This document shows, one piece after another, positions 44,522 through 56,013 of a stretch of 64,000 nt of DNA. Position numbers and translations under genes: made by a program. This DNA is from Grammothele lineata (Eukaryota; Basidiomycota; Agaricomycetes; Polyporales; Polyporaceae), in NCBI GenBank assembly GCA_002150815.3, contig NDFF03000394.1, forward strand, positions 310,001 to 374,000. Reading direction: 5' to 3'. Every line of letters starts with the position of its first letter. The first letter of the stretch is position 1. The notes under the pieces were generated by a model. It was not told the DNA's origin. It saw only the letters and a list, made by a program, of their open reading frames with translations, and made no database searches.

Positions 44522-47210
44522 GGGATATGAGTGTATGCCTCCGGCGGCGGCCGGTGTCTCGAGTCACACCTGTCCATCGGAATTCTGGAAGCTGGGTATT
44601 CGTGTGTATTGCCGTTGCTGTATCGCAAACATATCCTTATTTTGGCGGACTCACGGCGAGGACCCAGTACACACAGCGTCGACGGCTGTCCCAGCTGTTT
44701 GCTTTCGCTTCTGACGCGCACTGATTGGGATAAGTTCAGGTGCGCTTTCATATCCTCTCAAGACGTACGCTCTGCGCCACCCGCATCAGCTCAAATTGTA
44801 TGATCACCAAGTCTTTGCGGACGTTGTGCGGTCCAGCGGCGTCGTTCCACGATTCATTTTCCACATGAGCGTATGGCCGCATTGGCACAACAATTAAACA
44901 CACGATCCGGGGTACTTGGCTATCAGTCGCTCGCGCTAGAGAACTAAACGAGTTGCTAACCACATTCATACTTAGGACACGTTGCTCGCAGGCCGTACCG
45001 AGGTCTCCGGAACGCTCGCGCGCCTGTGCAGGCCAGTGCCAGGAATGCGTCCGACTATTGGCACCGCGCGCGCCCATCTCCACGTGGTGTTTTCATAGTC
45101 TTTAGACTCGACACGCGCCGTCGGCTCGACTTTGTCCTGCTTCCCGCCCAGGACCGACACCACGCCGTGGTCTTTGTACCTCCATCGCATGCTGTCCTAC
45201 CTAATCCAATCTATGGCCACACACGCACACAAGATGAACTCCTTCGCCGCAAAGATCCGTAAAACTGTCCGCTCCGACTTATTCTTTCGACGTCCAGCGC
45301 GCCCCGACAGGGCATGCGGCAAGCTGAAATGTGCGTCATGAGCGCATGAGCGGTTGAGATCTTCGTGTTCGCGTTCTGCGTCGAACCCGGACCCTCATTC
45401 ATGCATACGCGTGCGTGCCCTTTCATTTCGGATCTTGTCATCCGCCCTATTGGTCGCCGCGATAGACTCAGGTCCCGGAGCGCGCGCAAACGATCCCGCC
45501 TCGGTATGGAGGAGACAGGAAGTGTGGCCAGCAGAAGGCATCTCGCGCATCGATAACCCGACCACAGCGGCCCTCTCCACGATCGTCCCTCGATCGGTAT
45601 ACAGCGAACACACCTCCGATCGCGTGTGTCGGCGACAAAGCTGCGCCCCCACGTCCGACGTTCATGTGCAGCCGTCTGATTCTCCGGGACACTGCACACC
45701 CCGGCGAGCCCTGTCCTTCACGTCCGTCTGGAGCCTTCGCGCGCGCCCCAGCCCGAGCTCATTTCGCCAATGTCGGGCCTACTGCGCCTTCGCGCCTGGC
45801 GTGCATGACCGTGCGTCGGCCCGTACCGCTGTAGTGTTTCAGCGAACCTGTGTCAGCCACAAAGGCGGGCTCTTCGCGCCCTTAGTCTCCTTCGCCCTTA
45901 CTCCTTCGCAATCGAGGACGACATCGACGCCAACGCTCGCGGACCCTTCGCGCCCCACCGAGTTTCTATCAGCTACGTCGGGGATAGCGCACGCCCGCCG
46001 AGTCTCACGACGCGCTACACGCGGTCTATCATCGCGTCTCGACCCTCGAAGACCGAAGTATTGCACTGCACGCGCACGTTCTCGACCGCCAGCGCCCCCT
46101 TCCGCCCTCTCTGTGTCCCCCCAGTGCCCCTTCTCCTTACGCCCTGCCCGTCCCTTGTCCCATTTTCCTCAATTCCGAACACCACCGCACGACTCCGCGG
46201 CGGAGTCCCCCACCCCCTCAGGCACGTCACCTACAACATCACCACCCACGGCCGTCGCGCCACATCATCGCGTCCCCCTTGGGTGTCGCTCTGTGCTCTG
46301 CTCCGCGGGCGTGCCTCCCCCAGCTCCTCGGCGGGTCGTCGGCGCGAGCCCGCTCTGCAAGGCCCAGGGGGCGCGCGCGCGCAGCAGCAGCACCGTCGGC
46401 GGAGAAGACCTGCCTCCTGCGGCGGGCGACCGCCGCGAGGCGCGCCGTGGGAGAAGCGGCGGGCCGGGCGCGTATACGCGAGCACTGGCAGGAGCGGGCC
46501 TCGGCGCGGCGCACCGCGGCATGTGCGTCAGAGAAGGAGGGCCTTGGGCGACGTGCGGGCGTCCGTGGTGCTCCGTAACGTCGATGGGAGATGGGCGATG
46601 GGACGATGGACGGATGGATGCGCGTCGAACATGGCAGAGACGCGCGTTCGCGTGCGCCCGTGGCTGCCCGATGTGCTCGACCGCTGTGCGCGATGGGGGA
46701 TGACGGAAGGGCGGGGCTGCCGTGTCGATCGCGCTCGTGCGGCGCGGATCGTCCGCGCCGCCACACGGCGAAGGGGCGCAGTGCGCCGAGCCCGGGGAGC
46801 GCTGCCACGCTCGAGTGCTCGGGGGAGACATCGTAGGTCGGGTACAGATCGTTATGCAGCCGGGAGTTTGTTCAATGCGGATGCACTCACCTAGAGCAAT
46901 CTTCAAGCTTCAGCTTCAGCAACCGCGCTCACGCGACGACCTGCAGCGGGACTCGACATTGATTGCCTCGAGGACGGCGGCGGTGGCCACAGTGATGGCT
47001 ATGTGCGTGGCCCATCTGCGTTTAGAGAGCGCGCGGTGGGACCGGACAGGCCGAGGGGCACCTATTCTAGATGCCGGGCGATCGCATAGCCTGTCTGCGC
47101 GGCCCACGCCGATGCGGGGAAGGGGCACCGAGTTCGGGTGAGAAGTTTCCGGCGCACCGGCGCGCGCGAGCGTTTTGGTCGCCGGCCGCAGGACACGGAC
47201 TCGCTCTGGC

Positions 47211-47246
47211 GCCCTAGACGCCCTAGACGCCCTGGACGCCCTTCGC
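47211..47246 (+). repeat. Short tandem repeat, 9-nt unit
   Basis: GCCCTAGAC twice, then GCCCTGGAC and GCCCTTCGC. Small degenerate repeat within the gene desert. Confidence 0.6.
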
Positions 47247-50200
47247 GCGCCCTGTCCTCGCCCGCTTCCCAGCGTCGGCATTCAGCATCCCTGGCCCCGG
47301 GGAGCGTCCGCGATCTCAGCGCCCAGCCGCGGGACGTGCGCGCGATGTGGCGCCACCACCCGCCGCGGATGCGGTCATCATCTATCCATCTGCAGTTTCT
47401 TGTGAGCCGCCCGTCCCAGTGCTCACTTTGGCGTCCTCGCACCGTCCTCCTCGACGTCGTCCTGTTCCGCCGGCGGGCACGGACGACATCACCCCCTCGC
47501 ACATGTGCGCACGCGCACACGCACGCTCACGCCCAGCGTCCGACGGCGGCGCGTGGCTCGCACGCATCTCGGGCGGCAAGGGCGGATTCGGGCTCTTATG
47601 AGCGTGAGCCTCTTTGACGTTCTCGCCCTCCTCTGCTCTCCTGCGACGGCTCGCGCCGCGGACTCGGATCGAGATGGCGGGGCGAGTGCGCGCCAACCGC
47701 GACCCACCCTGCTCCTTTTTTTCCATCGTCGCCCTCGGTCGGGCAGCGTGCTGTGCCGTGTGCCGATGCGACGCCCTCTCGTTCCCATGAGCGCATCCCA
47801 CAGACCCGTCCGCGCAGGTCCTCGCCGCGGTCGGGGAGAGAGGCGTGCGCGGCCGAGCGTGACGGCCCACGGCCTGTCGCCAGCCTCGCACTCTCGGACG
47901 GGCCCTCCCGTGCTCTCCGCCGCCCCGGGTCACACCGTTGCCGCCGCGTGCGCTTCTCACCGAGTGGCCGAATAGAACGGGATGGCCTGCCGACGGGCCT
48001 TTGGCGCACGAGACGCACGAGAAGGAGGTGGGAGAGGCCAGGACAAGGGGCGCTTCGGGCGTCCGCGGTGCGTTCGCGTTCTGATCTCCCGGGCAGCGCG
48101 GTGCACGAACGCGGGGTGCGCGTGGATATCGCACTTCCTCGGCTCGACGGCTGCCCAGGCCCGTGCCCGTCCACGTCCCGTCTACGCTCGGCGTCTGCCG
48201 TGTGCAGCCACCGACCGAGGGTTTTGCGTTGCGCTGCTGCTGCACTTCGGTGCTGATGGGGCGCGGGGCGACGAGGCACGGGAGGAGTCCATCGGGCGTA
48301 TGCCGCTATTTTCGGGGTCTCTGCCAAGGCGTCCGAAAGCCAGTTTGAAGCCTTCCAGAGCAGATGGAAGTGGCGCGCGGCGCATAAGGCCATCGAAATG
48401 GCGTTTGGGCACTTGGAACGACGCATTAGCCGCATTCGGGAAGACCAGAAGCGGGTCGGAGTGATCGCAGACGCGATATGAAAGGCACTTTGTGCTCTCG
48501 AAGACGCAACCCCCTCACGACGGATTTGTCCTGGCTCGCGCACAAGGCCGTCGATCCCCATGGGTATCTATGCCTATAGGCGATGCGCGCCCAAAGTTCC
48601 CAAGCACAGAGCTATATCTGCCTGCCCACGTCGCGCCTAGCCGCCTTCGTCCTACGCCATGGTGTACGGCACGGACCGCAAAGGCATCACCGACGACCGC
48701 GAAGCCTGGGTGCGCCCCCCAGGGGAAAAAATTGGCACCCCATTTTTTCAAGATGACCCTGGTCCGAGAAGGAAGACGTGAGCAAAGGTGGCGTAATGGA
48801 ATCTGTTAATGTGCGCCGGCAGCGCGCCAGCCACCTTCGCCCTCCCCTCCTCCCTCCCTCCGCCGCCGCGTCCGCGCTGGCGCCAGGTCGTGCGTAGGGG
48901 ACGAGGGTGGTGGCGGGGGCGGGGCCTACCCTGCCTCTCGTCCTCGCGTCGTCCGCACACCCGTCAGCGTTTGCCCACGTCGGTGTGCGTAGTGCGGCGG
49001 CGCCCGGAAAGCCATTGTCATCCACCACTCGAATTCCATGCGGGAGATACATTACTATTCGGCTTTCGACACCATCCGGATACACGATAGCGCATGGCCA
49101 ATGCCACCTCGTGTTGCAGGGGCGACGAGCGAGCGAGCAAAGGCAGCAGCAGCGGAACCTGCGCGAGTGTATCGCCGTACACGCGTACGCCGGCAGCTAC
49201 TGGCAAGGGCTGTTCCTGCTCGAGGCTGTGCAGCCCCCCAGTTAACATAGGTCCTAAGTGGAGCGAACACGTGTTTGCGGGCACGCCTCCACGCGACGGG
49301 GCTCGGGGGTGCGGTTCTGGGGGCGCGGCAGTCAATGTCGTTCATCGCAGGGCACGACGCAGGAGGGAGCGTCGTCCGCGCGCTGGCGAGCCGCGGGCGA
49401 TGACGAGGCGGCGCTGGACGCTGGACGAAGAACCCTCTGGTATGGCGCAGCACCTGTCTGGGCCGCTCGGGATTGCGCGCTGAGGGACATCGAGCATGTG
49501 CACGTCCATCAGAAGGCTTTCATTAAAGCTAGTGAAGGGGTTGCCATACGCATGCGGCAAGCACACCGGACACGATATTCGGTTTAGCCTACGAGCCGTC
49601 TGCTGAAGGGACACAGTCGGGAATCCTGTGAGTATGGGCCCGCCGGGGTCCGGAAGCCGCTGTGCGTACCGATGTATTGGACGAGCCCTGGGGCAGGCGT
49701 GCGGGAGAAGAGGTGAGAATAGGCTCCAGCGTCGGCTACTTGGTGTGGCACGGCGTGTGCGGGCAGCCGGGTGGCAATAGCTTATGGCAAGCTGGGAGGA
49801 TCCTTGGCTGATTGACGTCGGCGCATCGGCGCTGGAGGAGAAATGGAGGAGTTGGAAAGGCTGCGGGAGCGCGCGGCGGATGCTCCGGAGGCGTTCGATT
49901 AGCTCACAGCTCTCATCCGGAACCCCGGGCAGACAAGGGTCGAAAGGCTGCCGAGAGCGGGAATCGCCGGGCTGGCTGAGGGAGAGCGTAAAGGGAGGGC
50001 AAAGTTTTGCCGGCAGGTGGGCGTTGAGGAATGCGCATCGTAAGCGGATTGCCTCGGCTGGTCAGCAGCGGTCGCTGGGATAGGTCATATGGATGAGCAG
50101 GAGGCGTCTGGAGATAGGCTACTGCGTTTGTCGCGGCCGGGCAGGCCGCTGGCAACGCAAGGCTGTTGAGCAGAAGAGGAGGCATCAGTAACGAGAGATT

Positions 50201-50470
50201 CCCAGGGGAGTCGAGAGAGCTGTGCTGACGGTGGGATCGCCGGGAGCAAGTCCTCGGAGGAGGCGTATGCCGACGGGAGAGGAGAGCGCGAGCTGGGAGC
50301 GGGACGAGGCGGACGGAGGCGAGCGAGGCCCAGCGGACGGTCGGTCGCCAGGAATGGCAGGAGAGGCCATCCGACGGGCGCCCGATTTGTCGAGGATCTA
50401 GCCGCACTCAGCGGGCGCTTGTCATACTTCACAACCCTGACCAGCTCAGGCTTCGCGCCTCTCTTCACTT

Positions 50471-50478
50471 AATATAAG
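50471..50478 (+). promoter_or_regulatory. TATA-like box upstream of the C-terminal zinc-cluster regulator
   Basis: AATATAAG, about 150 bp before the ATG at 50629. It is followed by an extremely C-rich, G-poor leader from 50496 to about 50600. Sequence match only. Confidence 0.4.
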
Positions 50479-50628
50479 ATGGGACCTACAAAGACTCCCC
50501 CCGCCGTCGCCCTCTCCCTCCCCCACCACGCCCGCCCCAGCCCGCCGCCCCCCGAGCCCGCCCACCGCGCCCGCCGCCCCGCCGCCTCCCCGCCGCGTTC
50601 TTGCAGACCTGCCTAATTAGCTCGCACC

Positions 50629-52173
50629 ATGTCTGCGCATCCCCTCCCCCCTCTCTCCCAGACCTCCACCGACTTCGAGTCCGACTCGGACTACCTCGGC
50701 ACCCCCGTCGATCCTCCTTCGTCTCGCCAGCCCTATGTCGCCGATTACGAGCCGCAGGGTGAATATTACGCCCTCTCGCACGACAGCCCCGGATATCTTT
50801 CCAGCCACCATGGCGCCCAGTACGCAAACTCTGTCCCCGATTCAGCGTTCAGTGGCGGGCCGATGCAGAACAGTCTTCTGCTCGATTCGACCTTCCCCGT
50901 AAGTCTCGTTCGCTCGTGACGCCCGCGAATCTCGTGTAATAACGTGCCCAGGCCTTCCAGGCTTCCTGCAACCAATCCGCCGACGGCACGATCAACGCCG
51001 CACGCTGGGGCCCCCTACCTAGCACCGGAGATGCACTGACCTCAGGCGCATATACCCAATGCAGCCGCGCAGCTTCTGCCGACGTGCGGATCTCCTCCAT
51101 CGCCCAGTCCAGGCGGCGAGGGTCGTCTCTCGCGCAGTATTCCCCCCCGTCCTCGCAGTACCCGGAGTGGGAAGGAGACGAGGCAGACTGCGGCGAGAAT
51201 GCTGTGTATCCCTCGGGCCAGCCTGGCGCAGAGCTCCGCCGCTCCGACCGTGCCCGCAGCACGGTACGTACAACTCGTGTTTGTCTCGTGAAGACGAGGT
51301 CCACTCATTTTCTTCCAGGAGGAACTATACCCCCCACAGTCATATCCGACGCTCGATCTCCCCACCGTTCCGACGCAGGCAAACTACAGCCCCAGCTCCT
51401 GGGACGGCTGCGTCGATTCGCCGATCGAAGATCCTCTGTACGGCGACAGGTACTCCGACCAAGGTACGAGTATTTATGAATTATCTTCCCAATTGTTCCG
51501 TCTGACATGATGAATTCCACATAGGTCCCGCATATGAACTGCAGCCGCAATATGGCCCTTACTCCTCTTATCCTCACTCTCACCGCGATTCTCACTTCCA
51601 CTCGCATCACTCGGACTTCCGACTTCAACAATCGGATGGCTGTTCATACCCCTATCCGTTCCTCGAGGGCTCTGGGCCCGAGACGGGATACGCCACTCTG
51701 TGCCCCCCTCTGTCCTTACCCTACATTCACGCGCCTCGGCCTCAACCACTTCACGACATTCATACCCTGCACCATACTTCGAACGACAACGGACTGGCAC
51801 GGCGGACCTCACACCAGATACTCTCCATCCCCAGCGTCCCCGCCCCACCGCCTATACCACGGCCCTCCTCGTTGATCGAAGATAGCCCAAAGAAGCCGCT
51901 TACGCTCGCTTGCTACTTTTGCCGGAAGCGTAAGATCGCGTGTCAAAGTCCCCCGGCTAACTCGGTGGACCGGACCTGCAAGTGAGTCGAAGCCCTCCGC
52001 GGCGCCTCCTTAATCAACATCCGAGACTGACGACCCTTTGTTCGTATAGTCAATGCGCGAAGCGGAAGCTCAAGTGCGTCTACCCTGCCACGTCGCGGCG
52101 GGGAATTCGCCCGCGGATGTACGACCTCACCGACGAGTCGTTCCGCCGCCCTTCCGACCCGCTTGCGCTGTAA
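50629..52173 (+). CDS. Transcription factor with a C-terminal Zn2Cys6 cluster
   Basis: Predicted nuclear regulator, 435 residues. Exons: 50629-50898, 50952-51263, 51319-51463, 51525-51981 and 52050-52173; all phases agree. Residues 1-360 are low-complexity, rich in Ser, Pro, Tyr, His and Gln (DSDYLGTPVDPPSS, HSHRDSHFHSHHSD), resembling an activation domain. The zinc cluster is close to the C-terminus: LACYFCRKRKIACQ, then a loop SPPANSVDRT, then CNQCAKRKLKCVYP. Cysteines fall at about residues 372, 375, 382, 394, 397 and 404, spaced x2-x6-x11-x2-x6. An intron splits the codon after the fourth cysteine. No fungal-specific transcription factor domain is present. It ends PSDPLAL. Isolation by 6.1 kb upstream and 3.8 kb downstream is typical of heavily regulated genes. 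Target genes are unknown. Confidence 0.9.
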
Positions 52174-55100
52174 ACTGGGAACGCACCATCTGCGTCCGCC
52201 GTTTGCAGTAGTCGACTTGCAGTCGCGTCCTCGTTGGGTCCGAGCCTTACCGCTCCGCTGGCTCCCCTATTCCCACCATTGACACTGGTTCTAGTTATCG
52301 CCTCGCCATCTCCGGTAGATGAGCCATCTAAACGCCACCTCCTGCGTCCCCGACCATTCCCATCCCCACCTATTGTTCGAAGTTGGTAGTCTCTCGGGTA
52401 TTCTGTCACGGTTATGGACTCTCGCATCATTGTTGTCGTCATCGCATTGCTTTGTTTTGGAACATCTTCAGATTACCGTGCGCATCAGGGAGCGTGCTCG
52501 AAGTTCTTCCGCCATCCGAACATAGTGTGAGAAGCGCTATGACCGCATAGTGCCCTCGTTCGACCTACTGATGCCATGGATGTCAACGTTTTATGAACTA
52601 CCTCCGTTGCGTTGCGTTGATTACCCCCAGTGGATGGTGAAGCTTCCAGCTCCGCGGAGCTGGAAGACGCGTCGTACTGAGCGAGTATAAAGACGTTCAC
52701 ATACGCTCGGGCTTTTGTGCTGGAGATGGGGGCAGTGATATTCCAGATGGTGTTCCGACCTACCCGAGAGATAGTTTATTAAACGGCACCAAATCCCTGG
52801 GCCAGGCGCAGCGTGCGCTCGCGACGCTTCTCGTCCAGATCAGCATATCAATCCGCGTCTGAGTGGTATGTTTCCATTCATCCTCGTGAGCACGGTCGCG
52901 TGCATGAGCCCCCATCTCAGCTAATGCGGCCGTCGGCGCGACACTTGCCCCTGCCACCGTCGACGTGGTGGGCAGTCGCTCTACCGTATGCGGACGGCCA
53001 GCCCCAGTCCAGACGCCACAGACGCCCCGTCAGGCTCGGGATCGCAATTGCCCCAGAAGCGCCGGGGTGCGATGACAGGCCGAGGGCTGCTCTGACGTGG
53101 GCTCTCTACAGGGACCCTACTTGGCTGCTTTGCCTTAGCTCATCCACTCAGATGCTATCCCCACGTACGTACGCTCGCCGGCCGGCCTCTGCCAGGACAG
53201 ATGATGTCGACGTCGATGATGCGCCCCGATCCCGTCGAACTCCTTGGCCCCGCGCCCGGCATCCCCCGCGCGCCACTCGCGCTAGCAGCACCCACTTTAC
53301 TTTACTCATCGCCCGCGAGCTACCGCTAAGCCACCAAACAGATCTAAGAGCCTGAGCTCGAGCCTGGGGAGTCATTTGCCTCCGCCGCTAATGAACTCGA
53401 CGCCCCCGAGCGCGCCGAGTGCCCCCGGGTCCCCGAGCCCGTCGACGTCCCAGCGCGTCCTCCGAGCCCCGAGTCCGAGGGCTCGCACACACGTAAGAGA
53501 AGGGAGGGTCCCCGGACGCACGCGCCCCCATATTTGCCTGGGATTCGCGCTCATCCGGGCAGCCAGCCAACCAGCCAGCGAATCGCGCAGAGTGAGAACG
53601 CACTCGGGCTTCTTCAGGCGTCGGCGGGACTCGCGAGAGTCCGAGAGCCTTCGTGGCGCGCCGTGCCGTCAGCGTGCAAGCGAGACGAGCTCGTGCGCAA
53701 GCCACCGCGGCGCACGCGCACGGGCTCTCGGCTAACCCGCCTCAAGGCTACCCGCAGTACGCCCTCAGACGCAGCGTGGCCGCGGGGGTGCAGAAAGATC
53801 GTTCGAGGAAGGGGGGACGCGGTGCGCGGGCGCCCCGTAAATGGCTCAAAGCTGATCGCCTGGGACGCGGCGGCGCCGAGGAGTCCTCGCTGCTGCTCGG
53901 TGCCATGGGGGCAACGCCGCGGCGGTACCGGGGTCGACTAGTCGATGTATACGGTGCAATGAGGAGGGTAACGCGCAGCGGCGCGTCCTGGTCGACTTTC
54001 TGGTCCTCGGAGGACTACGACGGAATCGCACCTCTGGGAGGAGCAGGCGGCAAACGAGGCTCGCTAACCTCAGTTCGCCAACTTCTTTGCCATCGTCGGC
54101 CCAGAGCGCGGCGGCGCCGCTCAGTGGGCGTAGTGCGTCGCGATTTACGCCCATAAATTTGCGCCCACAATTCACGTTCGCAGTAATTTACGACGACCAA
54201 TGACGGTTCGGCGCGGATGATGATCTACCCCGGTCAGAGGGCGGATTCGGACTCGGTTGTCCGCCTGCCCCAGATCTGAGGAGAAGTGCCAGTGCGGATC
54301 GCCGCCTCGCGCCACTGGCGCCCATGGCACTTTGAAACGCTCCCGCCCGCTAGGAAAGCATTGGTAGCCAGCGACTCCAGCTCCCAGTGTTTCCCTGCAT
54401 GCATTGAGTTCTTTCGCTCAATAATACCAAATCTAATGCAAGAGTCTTAAGCCAAGCTCTAAGCTCGTCGGGGAGAGTGCGCCCGAGACCGCTGCAGCCC
54501 GCAGGCTAGACCGCGCGCCTTCGCGAGGCCGTAAGAGTAGAGATGGCGAGCTTGATCCCACCCGACGTCCTCTCCGGCGGAGTGCGCCTCCCAGATCCGG
54601 AACGCGCCCGGGCACGATCCTTACACGCCGAGCACTGCACCCGCCCGCGGTCTCGACGTCGGCGTACGCCAGAAGTCGCGAACCCCCCGCATCCGGATAA
54701 GTAGGTAGTACCGGGGTAGCGCGCGCGCCACAACGCCTCCTCCGCCCAGTGTGGTAGGCACGTGGCGGGCCATCCTTTCTGCCGTCCGTCGGCGCACTGC
54801 ACCTTCGCGGAACCAGCTGAGGGGGCCGATTATGTATGGCCAGCCGACTCGTGCGCTTCTGGCACGCGAAGGGAGCCTGCGACGAGAGCCTTAATGGGCT
54901 GCGTGTTCCGGGTGCGCCTTCTAACTTCGCGCTACCGTACTATGTATCAGACGATCTCGGCAAGGCGCAACGCACAAGGCGTAGCACCATGATCCCAAGG
55001 GCCAAGTTCGACGATCGTCCCAGCGCCCCCTCCCCCCCTTCTCCTGTCATGGCTATACTGCTCCACCGGGCTGCGGGCCTGCGCCCGGAAGGCGGGGGAT

Positions 55101-56013
55101 GCGTTTTTACGTTCTGCGTTCAAACTTCAAGGTGCGACCCTGCACGCAACACAACGCCGGGCGCCGCCCTGTCGCCCACCGGTACCAGCGCGTACTTCCC
55201 CCCTTAGCCGAACAACAAAGGCCTCCATTCTCCAGATGCGCACGCTTGGGTGAGGCGTCACACCCTGTCGCACCCCCCAAGTGTTCAGCCGCACAGCCGC
55301 GCGCGCTGCGCGCCGGGCCGCCTTCTTCGACGCAAGAAAAGGACAATCAGATGCCTCGCGAGCCGAGGGCTTAGAATCAGGTGGTTCAGGGAGGCCCTCC
55401 TTCTATGCGCCTCTGCTGCCAAGCTCCGAGCCGTTGCGTTTGCAAAGTGGATGGCGGCTGGTGGCACGTCGCGGAGCGGGGCGGCGGGGGTTCGCGGGCC
55501 CATGACATGGCTCCGCTCATCCGCTCATCCGCTCCTCCGAACGGCGCATCGATGGAGGCACAAGGGGTCGCGGGTAGCCCGCTATCTAGAACGGATCGTC
55601 GACGACCCTGGGCTGGCTGAAGCTAGATGAGATGATAAATTTACACGTCCAACAAGCAGGGAAAGAGCAGGAACGCCTGACGCACGGGATCGATCGGCAG
55701 TAGCAGCAGTATGAGATTAGCACCGCCTGCGACAAGAGGGTGGAAGATGGCAGAGTCCGGCCAGCGAGTCCAAAAATGTGTCCATCTGGCTCTCTAACCC
55801 ACAGGTAAAGATGATCATCTACACAGCTCTAGCGTATACGTGTACGGGTCCGACTACTGTAGCACAATTTCACAAGGACGAAGAGATACCGATGGGCCAG
55901 AGAAATGCGAAAGCGGAAAGCGGGAGGCGAAATGCGAAAGCCGAAGAAGGAACGCGTCCGAGACAGGGGGCGGGGAAGCGAAGCGAGATGCGGCGCGGCG
56001 GGACGATCGTCAC
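52174..56013. other. 3.8-kb gene-poor region downstream of the zinc-cluster regulator
   Basis: No gene supported. GC-rich open frames occur on both strands (for example plus 53534-53941 and 53653-54156), but the translations are compositionally biased and lack domains. A 24-bp perfect palindrome lies at 52643-52666. The stretch also contains the 3' ends of both flanking genes, which converge. Confidence 0.5.
52643..52666. repeat. 24-bp perfect palindrome
   Basis: Each half is CTTCCAGCTCCG and its reverse complement, with no spacer and no mismatch. It is about 470 bp after the stop of the zinc-cluster regulator. There is no T-run beside it. Confidence 0.85.

Larger units (their letters stand above)
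44522..50628. other. 6.1-kb gene desert upstream of a zinc-cluster regulator
   Basis: No gene could be supported. The region is very GC-rich from about 45400, so long open frames occur on both strands at once (up to 449 codons on plus, 45354-46703). Their translations are Arg/Pro/Ser/Ala-rich with no domain, no consistent splicing and equally long antisense partners. It holds a 9-nt tandem repeat (47211-47246), a TATA-like AATATAAG at 50471-50478 and a C-rich leader (about 50496-50600) just before the next gene. It may be extended regulatory DNA of the downstream regulator, or may carry non-coding transcripts. Confidence 0.5.

Noticed and set aside
45354..46703. 449-codon open frame in the gene desert
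   Set aside because: Arg/Pro/Ser/Ala-rich translation without a domain, and equally long frames on the other strand. This is what GC-rich non-coding DNA gives.
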